Shown in pieces: positions 56,401-64,000 of a stretch of 64,000 bases of DNA. This DNA comes from Meinhardsimonia xiamenensis (GTDB taxonomy: Bacteria; Pseudomonadota; Alphaproteobacteria; Rhodobacterales; Rhodobacteraceae), in assembly GCF_900102905.1 (NCBI RefSeq), contig NZ_FNFV01000003.1, positions 310,001 through 374,000 on the forward strand, in the 5' to 3' direction. The notes beneath the pieces are model-generated. The model made no database searches and had not been told where the DNA came from. It worked only from the letters and a program-made list of their open reading frames with translations. The stretch's first letter is position 1. Every line of letters starts with the position of its first letter. The translations under genes were made by a program, and so were the position numbers.

Positions 56401-57735
56401 ATGGACAACATCGCCGGAACCCGCTCTGCGCTCGGCTGGGCCGTGAACCTTTCGGTGCTGGCGCTGGTGCTTCTGTGGCTCTTTCCCACGGTGGGGCTTT
56501 TCGTCTCCTCCTTCCGCACCGCCGACCAGATCGCCACCACCGGCTGGTGGAAGGCCCTGGTGCCGGCGGAGCAGAACCTGACCCTGCGCACCGCGCCCCC
56601 CGAGACCCAGCGCGAGGAGAACGGGCGTTACGTGATCGCCGGCAACCTCTTCCTCGAGGACGGGCGCGAGCCGGCCGAGATTTCGGCCTGGGGCATCTCG
56701 AGCCGCGCCATCGACGCCTATCGCCCGGGCGAGACGGCGGAGCTGCGCCGCGGCGGCACCATAACGGTCGAGGCCAATGGCGATTACCGGATGGAGAGCG
56801 CCGAGCCCTTCACGGGCTCGCGCGGCCAGCGCGTTTTCGTCACTGCCGAAATCCCGCCCGAATTCACGCTTGAGAATTATGACAAGGTGCTGGGCAAGGG
56901 CGTGGTCAAGCGCCTTGCCGTCTATGCGCTCGCGGCGCTGATCTTCGCCTTTGCCGTGCGCTGGAGCTTGCGCGACCGCGAGGGTTGGCTCGTGGCCGCG
57001 CTGCCCACCGTCGCGGGGCTCGCGCTTCTCGTCGCGCTCTCGCTCGTCTTCGGCCTCTCGGAGGGCGAGGCGGAGGGCGCCCAGACCACCGACAACATGT
57101 CGCGCGCCTTCTTCTCGACGCTGACGGTGGTGATCCCGGCCACGGTGATCCCCATCACCATCGCCGCCTTTGCGGCCTATGCGCTGGCATGGATGGAATT
57201 TCCGGGCCGCGCGCTGCTGATCGCCGCCGTCGTCGGCCTGCTCGTGGTGCCGCTGCAGCTGGCGCTGATTCCGCTTCTCAAGCTCCACCTCGCCATCGGC
57301 ATCGGCAAGGGCTACCTCGGCGTGTGGCTGGCGCACACCGGCTTCGGCCTGCCGCTCGCCATCTATCTCTTGCGCAACTACATGGTCGGCCTGCCGCGCG
57401 ACATCATCGAGTGTGCCAAGGTCGATGGCGCCACCGACTTCCAGATCTTCGCGCGCATCGTGCTGCCGCTCTCGTTCCCCGCGCTCGCGAGCTTCGCCAT
57501 CTTCCAGTTCCTCTGGACCTGGAACGATCTTCTTGTGGCCAAGGTCTTCCTGATCGACGCCACCGGCGAGACGACAGTGATGACCAACGCCATCGTCGAG
57601 CTTCTCGGCACCCGCGGCGGCAACTGGGAGATTCTCGCCACCGCCGCCTTCGTGTCGATGGCGGTGCCGCTGGTCGTCTTCTTCGCCATGCAGAAATATC
57701 TCGTGCGCGGGCTTCTGGCCGGTTCGGTCAAATAG
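56401..57735 (+). CDS. aglG: Alpha-glucoside ABC transporter, permease AglG (long form)
   Basis: This 444-residue MalG-type permease has a first helix (LSVLALVLLWLFPTVGLFVS) followed by a predicted periplasmic segment of roughly 120 residues before the second helix. A pair of additional helices (about 175-220) precedes the conserved core. The EAA loop is IECAKVDGATDFQIFARIVL (about residue 338). It pairs with AglF. Long inserted loops are known for AglG proteins. Confidence 0.9.
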   Translation: MDNIAGTRSALGWAVNLSVLALVLLWLFPTVGLFVSSFRTADQIATTGWWKALVPAEQNLTLRTAPPETQREENGRYVIAGNLFLEDGREPAEISAWGISSRAIDAYRPGETAELRRGGTITVEANGDYRMESAEPFTGSRGQRVFVTAEIPPEFTLENYDKVLGKGVVKRLAVYALAALIFAFAVRWSLRDREGWLVAALPTVAGLALLVALSLVFGLSEGEAEGAQTTDNMSRAFFSTLTVVIPATVIPITIAAFAAYALAWMEFPGRALLIAAVVGLLVVPLQLALIPLLKLHLAIGIGKGYLGVWLAHTGFGLPLAIYLLRNYMVGLPRDIIECAKVDGATDFQIFARIVLPLSFPALASFAIFQFLWTWNDLLVAKVFLIDATGETTVMTNAIVELLGTRGGNWEILATAAFVSMAVPLVVFFAMQKYLVRGLLAGSVK

Positions 57736-57760
57736 GCCCCCTTGCAAGGACAAGACCCAC

Positions 57761-59413
<1,653 letters not shown>

Positions 59414-59435
59414 GGCAGAAGGGGAGGGAGGAGAC

Positions 59436-60530
59436 ATGGCCGATCTGAAGCTCACCGGCGTCGGCAAGACCTATGGCGGCACTGTCGAGGTGCTCAAGGA
59501 CATCAACCTCGACATCGCCACGGGCGAGCTCATCGTCTTCGTCGGGCCTTCGGGCTGCGGCAAGTCCACGCTTCTGCGCATGATCGCGGGGCTCGAGAAG
59601 ATCACTACGGGCACGCTCGAGATCGACGGCATGGTGGTCAACGACGTCCCCCCCGCCCAGCGCGGCATCGCGATGGTGTTCCAGTCCTATGCGCTCTATC
59701 CGCACATGACGGTGCGCGAGAACATGTCATTCGCGCTCAAGATCGCCCGCAAGCCGCAGGCCGAGATCGATGCGGCGGTGATGCGTGCGGCGAAGATGCT
59801 CCAGCTTGAGCCTTATCTCGACCGGCTGCCCAAGGCGCTGTCGGGCGGGCAGCGCCAGCGCGTGGCCATCGGGCGCGCCATCGTGCGCGACCCCAAGGTC
59901 TATCTCTTCGACGAGCCGCTCTCGAACCTCGATGCCGCCCTGCGCGTGGCCACCCGCATCGAGATCGCCCAGCTCAAGGAGTCGATGCCGAACTCCACCA
60001 TGATCTACGTCACCCACGACCAGGTGGAGGCGATGACGCTTGCCTCGCGCATCGTGGTGCTGGCCGACAAGGGCATAGCCCAGGTCGGTCCGCCGCTCGA
60101 GCTCTACGAGCGGCCCAGAAACGAGTTCGTCGCCCGTTTCATCGGTTCGCCGGCCATGAACCTCCTGCCCGGCGAGATCATCGGCACCGGCGAGAAGACG
60201 ACTGTCAGGATCGCGGGCGGGGGTCTGGCCGTCTCCGCCGTACCCACGAGGGCCGCCGACAAGGGGCTGAAGGTCAACGTCGGCATCCGGCCGGAAGATT
60301 TCGTGATCACCGAGGCCGAAGATCACGTCTATGACGGAGAGGTCGAATTCGTCGAGGCGCTGGGCGAGGTCACCGTGCTCTACTTCCGGCCCGAGCCCGG
60401 CCGTGATGCGGTTCTGGCCAAGCTTCCGGGCGTGCATGCCGACTTGCGCGGGCGCAGGGTGCGCCTTGCCGCCGACCCGGCCAGGGTACACCTGTTTCAC
60501 GGGGGCGAGTCGCTGCTCTGGCGCGACTGA
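59436..60530 (+). CDS. aglK: Alpha-glucoside ABC transporter, ATP-binding protein
   Basis: This 364-residue MalK-type ATPase has Walker [21 protein letters not shown] (about residue 37), Q-loop [16 protein letters not shown], signature [19 protein letters not shown], Walker [13 protein letters not shown] and switch His in [14 protein letters not shown]. It ends in the OB regulatory domain (GIRPEDFVI; FVEALGEVTVLYF). GGGGAGGGAGGAG precedes the ATG. It is the last gene of the agl operon. Confidence 0.93.
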   Translation: MADLKLTGVGKTYGGTVEVLKDINLDIATGELIVFVGPSGCGKSTLLRMIAGLEKITTGTLEIDGMVVNDVPPAQRGIAMVFQSYALYPHMTVRENMSFALKIARKPQAEIDAAVMRAAKMLQLEPYLDRLPKALSGGQRQRVAIGRAIVRDPKVYLFDEPLSNLDAALRVATRIEIAQLKESMPNSTMIYVTHDQVEAMTLASRIVVLADKGIAQVGPPLELYERPRNEFVARFIGSPAMNLLPGEIIGTGEKTTVRIAGGGLAVSAVPTRAADKGLKVNVGIRPEDFVITEAEDHVYDGEVEFVEALGEVTVLYFRPEPGRDAVLAKLPGVHADLRGRRVRLAADPARVHLFHGGESLLWRD

Positions 60531-60538
60531 CGTCCCGA

Positions 60539-61012
60539 TCAGTGCGGCGCGATGATGCCAAGGCTGCGCAGCGCGGCTTCGGCCTCCTCGCGCATGGTGA
60601 AAGCCGCGCCTGCCGGGTCATAGTGTGCAAGGCTGCCGTAGAGAAAGTCATGCGCCCCGCCGCCCGCTGCGCCGTCGGCGAAGAGCCACTTCATCCGCCG
60701 ATGACAGATCGCGGCAAGATGCGTGTGCCAGATCGCCCCGTGCCAGCCGCAGACACGGCTCAGAAACACCGAATCGCGCCCTGGATTCTCGGCCAGCGCG
60801 CGCAGCACGCGCAGCTCCGTTGCCGAGGGGGGCAGCGCCGCGAAGGCCTGCCGGATGCGAACCACGTCAGGCAACGCGGCAACCGGCGCCGCCGCGCAAG
60901 GGGCCTGCGGCAGGGCGCCCGCCGCGGTGACCGGCGTGGTCTTTTTCCCTTGCCGCGAGAAAAGGCGCGCTACGCGGCGCGCTGGTCCGTGCTCCGGTGC
61001 TGCAATGCCCAT
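60539..61012 (-). CDS. Protein of unknown function
   Basis: This 157-residue protein is not recognised. The first 45 residues are basic and Ala/Pro-rich. The rest looks folded: LPPSATELRVLRALAENPGR, FLSRVCGWHGAIWHTHLAAIC and DFLYGSLAHYDPAGAAFTMR. The C-terminal part suggests a helical domain with conserved-looking Trp, His and Cys (CGWHGAIWHTH), which could bind a metal; this is speculation. It ends 9 nt from the convergent aglK gene and is divergent from glpX across a 497-nt gap. Confidence 0.6.
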   Translation of the reverse strand: MGIAAPEHGPARRVARLFSRQGKKTTPVTAAGALPQAPCAAAPVAALPDVVRIRQAFAALPPSATELRVLRALAENPGRDSVFLSRVCGWHGAIWHTHLAAICHRRMKWLFADGAAGGGAHDFLYGSLAHYDPAGAAFTMREEAEAALRSLGIIAPH

Positions 61013-61079
61013 TCTGCCTGCCTCTTGCTGTGTCCAATCCTTCGTCGTGAAATCCGTTCCGAGCTAGCGCCTCTGATTG

Positions 61080-61103
61080 TGGCGCAATTGTGGCATTGCG
61101 CCA
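61080..61103. promoter_or_regulatory. Inverted repeat upstream of the unknown gene
   Basis: TGGCGCAAT, 6-nt spacer TGTGGC, ATTGCGCCA is a perfect 9-bp inverted repeat 68 nt upstream of the minus-strand gene start and 400 nt before glpX. It may be an operator or a small RNA hairpin. Confidence 0.4.
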
Positions 61104-61509
61104 TGTCTTCGCAGTGATTCGGGCCTCCGCATCGCCCATGGCTTCCATGAGCAATCCTCTGTTGAAGATTGGTTAACGGCGCTGCACCCTGCGGCGCGGA
61201 CCCACACGTCGCCGACACGACAGAGGGCAAGCAATCGCGCCTTGCGCGGTCGCGGTACGGGCGCGCATGCCCCGCCCGGGCTCAACATCGGGAGCCATCG
61301 GCCTTCCCTCTTTCAATCCTCTTGCCGTTCGCAAAGCAATCTCACCGGCCGGGAACGCGAGTGTCTGTCACCCTGGTGCAAATACCCTTGCCGAAGGCGG
61401 CGCGCGCAGCGCGCCTTCTCCCCCGACACCCCGCGCCACGATCGCGGTTCAATCCGCCGCGCTTTTCCTCTAACCACCTTTCAGGCAGAGCTTCACGAGG
61501 AGGAGACCG
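61104..61509. other. Intergenic gap before glpX without a recognised gene
   Basis: With the sequence from 61013 this is a 497-nt gap, the longest in the window. Short open frames occur in every direction but none has a ribosome-binding site plus protein-like composition. A strong GC hairpin (GCGCGC, loop GCA, GCGCGC, extended by GAAG/CTTC across a bulge, about 61394-61416) lies about 95 nt before glpX. The gap presumably holds the glpX promoter; I identify no -10/-35 pair with confidence. Confidence 0.5.
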
Positions 61510-62496
61510 ATGACCGCCGGCGCTTCGAAGATCGAGTTTCACGACCGTATGCTGAGCCTCGGGCTCGCCCGTGTTTCGGAGGCCGCGGCCATGGCCTCTG
61601 CACGGCTGGTCGGCCGGGGCGACGAGAAGGCCGCCGATCAGGCCGCCGTCAACGCCATGCGCGAGCAGCTCAATCTTCTCGACATCAAGGGGGTTGTCGT
61701 CATCGGTGAGGGCGAGCGCGACGAAGCACCTATGCTCTACATCGGCGAGGAGGTGGGCACCGGCAAAGGACCCGAGGTCGACATCGCGCTCGACCCGCTC
61801 GAGGGCACCACGCTGACCGCCAAGGACATGCCCAACGCGCTGACGGTCATCGCCATGGCCCCGCGTGGCACGCTCCTGCACGCACCCGACGTCTACATGG
61901 ACAAGCTTGCAATCGGCCCGGGCTATCCCAAGGATGTGGTCAGCCTCGAGATGCCGCCTGCCGAGCGTGTGCGCGCGCTGGCCGCCGCCAAGGGCTGCGA
62001 CCCGGCCGACATCACGGTCTGCGTACTCGAGCGCCCCCGCCATGAGGAAATGATTGCCGAGATCCGCTCGACCGGCGCCGCGATCAGGCTGATCACCGAC
62101 GGCGACGTGGCCGGGGTGATCCACTGCGCCGAGCCCGAGATCACCGGCATCGACATGTATATGGGTGCGGGCGGCGCGCCTGAGGGGGTGCTTGCCGCCT
62201 CGGCGCTGAAATGCATGGGCGGGCAGATGTGGGGGCGGCTCCTGTTCCGCAACGACGACGAGCGCGCCCGTGCCGAGCGGGCGGGCATCACCGATCTCGA
62301 CCGCATCTATTCGCGCGACGACATGGTGCGCGCCGATGTGATCTTTGCCGCCACCGGTGTCACCGACGGGTCGATCCTGCGGGGCATGAAGCGCGAGCCC
62401 ACGCATCTGACCACCGAGACGATCCTGATGCGCTCGAAGACCGGATCGGTCAGGCGCATGATCTACCGCAACCCGCGCAAGCCGGTCTCGGACTGA
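61510..62496 (+). CDS. glpX: Fructose-1,6-bisphosphatase, class II
   Basis: GlpX converts fructose-1,6-bisphosphate to fructose-6-phosphate in gluconeogenesis or the Calvin cycle. The 328-residue protein has VVIGEGERDEAPMLYIGEEV (metal site, about residue 62), DIALDPLEGTTLTA (about 91), the lithium-sensitive phosphatase pattern, and LITDGDVAGVIHC and MGAGGAPEGVLAASALKCMG. The ATG follows GAGGAGGAG. It is 10 nt before the isochorismatase-family gene. Confidence 0.96.
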   Translation: MTAGASKIEFHDRMLSLGLARVSEAAAMASARLVGRGDEKAADQAAVNAMREQLNLLDIKGVVVIGEGERDEAPMLYIGEEVGTGKGPEVDIALDPLEGTTLTAKDMPNALTVIAMAPRGTLLHAPDVYMDKLAIGPGYPKDVVSLEMPPAERVRALAAAKGCDPADITVCVLERPRHEEMIAEIRSTGAAIRLITDGDVAGVIHCAEPEITGIDMYMGAGGAPEGVLAASALKCMGGQMWGRLLFRNDDERARAERAGITDLDRIYSRDDMVRADVIFAATGVTDGSILRGMKREPTHLTTETILMRSKTGSVRRMIYRNPRKPVSD

Positions 62497-62505
62497 GAGC
62501 GGAGC

Positions 62506-63051
62506 ATGCGCGCGCTGGTGCTCATCGATTTTCAGAGAGGCTTTGCCGATGCGCGCTGGGGGCCGCGCAACAACCCCGGCGCCGAGGCGGCTGCCGCGCG
62601 CCTTCTGGCGCGCTGGCGTGCAGCCGGGGCGCCGGTCTTCCACATCCGCCATCTCTCGCGCGACAGCTCGAGCCCGCTTGCGCCGGGGCCAGGAGCCGCG
62701 CCCATCCCTGTGCTCGCCGAGGCCGCTGGCGAGACGGTGATCGAGAAGCACGTCAACTCTGCCTTCATCGGCACCGATCTTGAGGTGCAGCTGCGGGTGA
62801 CGGGGATTGCCAGCCTGGCCATTGCAGGCCTGACAACGCCTCACTGCGTGTCGACCACCGTGCGCATGGCCGCGAATCTCGGCTTCGATGTCGTCGTGGC
62901 TCATGACGCCTGCGCCGCCTTCGCCGCGAATGCCGATGCTTCGTGGCGCGTGGCCTCCGAGAGCGATGCCCACTCGGTGCATTGCGCCGCCCTTGACCAC
63001 TTGCATGGCGAATTCGCCCGAGTGACATCGGCGGCGGCGATCACGCCATGA
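62506..63051 (+). CDS. Isochorismatase-family cysteine hydrolase
   Basis: This 181-residue protein has the catalytic Asp in LVLIDFQRGFADARWG (residue about 8), Lys in TVIEKHVNSAFIGTDLE (about 82) and nucleophile Cys in IAGLTTPHCVSTTVRMA (about 115). These enzymes hydrolyse amides such as nicotinamide, or enol ethers; this one has no decisive substrate feature. It overlaps recJ by 4 nt (ATGA) and follows glpX, so the three form one transcription unit. Confidence 0.88.
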   Translation: MRALVLIDFQRGFADARWGPRNNPGAEAAAARLLARWRAAGAPVFHIRHLSRDSSSPLAPGPGAAPIPVLAEAAGETVIEKHVNSAFIGTDLEVQLRVTGIASLAIAGLTTPHCVSTTVRMAANLGFDVVVAHDACAAFAANADASWRVASESDAHSVHCAALDHLHGEFARVTSAAAITP

Positions 63052-64000
63052 AGCCCTTTCTCGGCGTCGAGCGCTCGCTCACCGGCCGCCGCTGGCTCGG
63101 GCCGGGAGAGGAGGCGATGCGGCTTGCCGAGGCGATCGCGCAGGCCACCGGCCTGCCGCTTGCCGTGTGTGGTGTTCTCGCATCGCGGGGCGTGTCTGCC
63201 CACCTGGCGGAAGGCTGGCTCTCGCCAAGGCTGCGCGAATTGCTCCCGGATCCACGATCGCTGCGCGATGTGAAGCAGGCGGCCGAACGGCTGATCGCCG
63301 CCGTCACGCGGGGCGAGCGCATCGCCATCTTTGCCGACTACGACGTTGACGGCGCCGCGTCGGCCGCCCTGCTCATCGACTGGCTGCGCGCCATGGGCCT
63401 GGATGCGACGCTGTATGTGCCCGACAGGATTGACGAGGGCTATGGCCCCAATGCTCCCGCCATGGCGGGGCTGGCACGCACCCATGATCTCATCGTCTGC
63501 GTGGATGCGGGCACGCTGTCTCATGAGGCGATAGCTGCGGCGCAGGGGGCGGATGTGATCGTGCTCGACCACCACCTGGGCGGCGAGACGCTTCCCCCCG
63601 CCCTTGCCGTGGTCAACCCCAACCGGCAGGACGAGGACGGTGCGCTTTCGCATCTGTGCGCGGCGGCCGTGGTGTTTCTCGTGCTTGTCGAGGCGGGCCG
63701 CCAGCTGCGCGCCGCGGGCCGTGCGGGGCCGGATCTGATGGGTATGCTCGACCTGGTGGCGCTGGCGACCGTGGCCGATGTCGCGCCGCTCGTGGGCGTG
63801 AACCGCGCCTTCGTGCGCCAAGGGTTGTCGGTGATGGCCCGCCGCGCCCGCCCCGGTCTGGTGGCGCTCTGTGACACCGCTCGCCTCGACCGCGCCCCGA
63901 CAGCCTATCATCTGGGCTATGTCCTCGGACCGCGCATCAATGCCGGCGGGCGGGTGGGCACGGCCGATCTCGGCGCGCGCCTGCTCGCCACCGCCGACCC
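63048..64000 (+). CDS. recJ: Single-stranded-DNA exonuclease RecJ (5' part, cut by window end)
   Basis: RecJ degrades single-stranded DNA 5' to 3' in recombination and mismatch repair. 317 codons are visible without a stop; the full protein is usually about 570-600 residues. DHH-family motifs are in order: IFADYDVDGAASAALLIDWL (motif I, about residue 94), IVCVDAGTLSHEA (motif II), IVLDHHLGGETLP (DHH motif III, about 173), VVNPNRQDEDGALSHLCAAA (motif IV) and LVALATVADVAPLVGVNR. The start overlaps the preceding gene stop. Confidence 0.95.
   Translation, partial: MKPFLGVERSLTGRRWLGPGEEAMRLAEAIAQATGLPLAVCGVLASRGVSAHLAEGWLSPRLRELLPDPRSLRDVKQAAERLIAAVTRGERIAIFADYDVDGAASAALLIDWLRAMGLDATLYVPDRIDEGYGPNAPAMAGLARTHDLIVCVDAGTLSHEAIAAAQGADVIVLDHHLGGETLPPALAVVNPNRQDEDGALSHLCAAAVVFLVLVEAGRQLRAAGRAGPDLMGMLDLVALATVADVAPLVGVNRAFVRQGLSVMARRARPGLVALCDTARLDRAPTAYHLGYVLGPRINAGGRVGTADLGARLLATAD

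Noticed and set aside
61064-61500. Short open frames in the gap before glpX
   Set aside because: None has a convincing start signal or protein-like sequence, and they overlap one another on both strands.

Overview
This is a GC-rich, gene-dense chromosomal window from an alphaproteobacterium, most likely Rhodobacterales. The evidence is gene content and signals: a polyol operon of the smoEFGKS-mtlK type known from Rhodobacter sphaeroides, an aglEFGAK alpha-glucoside operon, an alphaproteobacterial LexA box (GTTC-N7-GTTC) before uvrA, and ctaD followed directly by a DUF2244 gene. I see no insertion sequence, prophage, CRISPR array or rRNA. Most genes sit in tight operons, often with 4-nt ATGA or TGATG overlaps. 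The species cannot be named from the sequence alone.

Layout. 0-13.5 kb is housekeeping: folB-folP-glmM, an SDH-type Clp-fold membrane protease, ilvC, a class V aminotransferase, an MFS transporter, a DUF924 protein, lpd and uvrA. 14.1-20.4 kb is a compact seven-gene block that I read as a sulfosugar/sulfonate catabolic operon: DeoR regulator, PfkB kinase, LacD/YihT-like aldolase, L-fucose-isomerase-like protein, SlcC-like 2-hydroxyacid dehydrogenase and the two subunits of a ComDE-type sulfopyruvate decarboxylase. 20.5-28.0 kb is a LacI regulator with the sorbitol/mannitol ABC transporter and two polyol dehydrogenases. 28.1-32.4 kb on the minus strand is a reduced-sulfur module: SulP transporter, Blh/DUF442 protein, persulfide-dioxygenase-like metallohydrolase, DUF2892 membrane protein and a Crp/Fnr regulator, the last coupled to a UbiH-type hydroxylase and a HAD phosphatase gene.

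34.4-44.8 kb holds a GntR regulator, a large membrane glycosyltransferase, carA, yqeY, DUF2244-ctaD, lipB, tRNA-Leu(GAG), an M48 metalloprotease and pepF. 44.9-49.9 kb is a NitT/TauT-type ABC importer with two permeases and a GntR regulator, divergent from a fumarylacetoacetate-hydrolase-family gene. 50.0-60.5 kb is the alpha-glucoside region: aglR-beta-glucosidase-glk-receiver on the minus strand and aglEFGAK on the plus strand, with two near-identical operators in between. The end has an orphan gene, glpX, an isochorismatase-family gene and the 5' part of recJ, cut by the window edge.

The main discovery candidate is the 14.1-20.4 kb block. Kinase, aldolase and DeoR regulator parallel E. coli sulfo-EMP genes (yihV, yihT, yihW/csqR). 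Instead of a YihS-type isomerase and a sulfonate exporter, the block carries a fucose-isomerase-like protein and enzymes fit to carry the C3 sulfonate on through sulfolactate and sulfopyruvate to sulfoacetaldehyde. This is inferred from protein families and needs biochemical proof. A second recurring feature is that all three binding-protein genes of the ABC operons are followed by a strong stem-loop before the permease gene.
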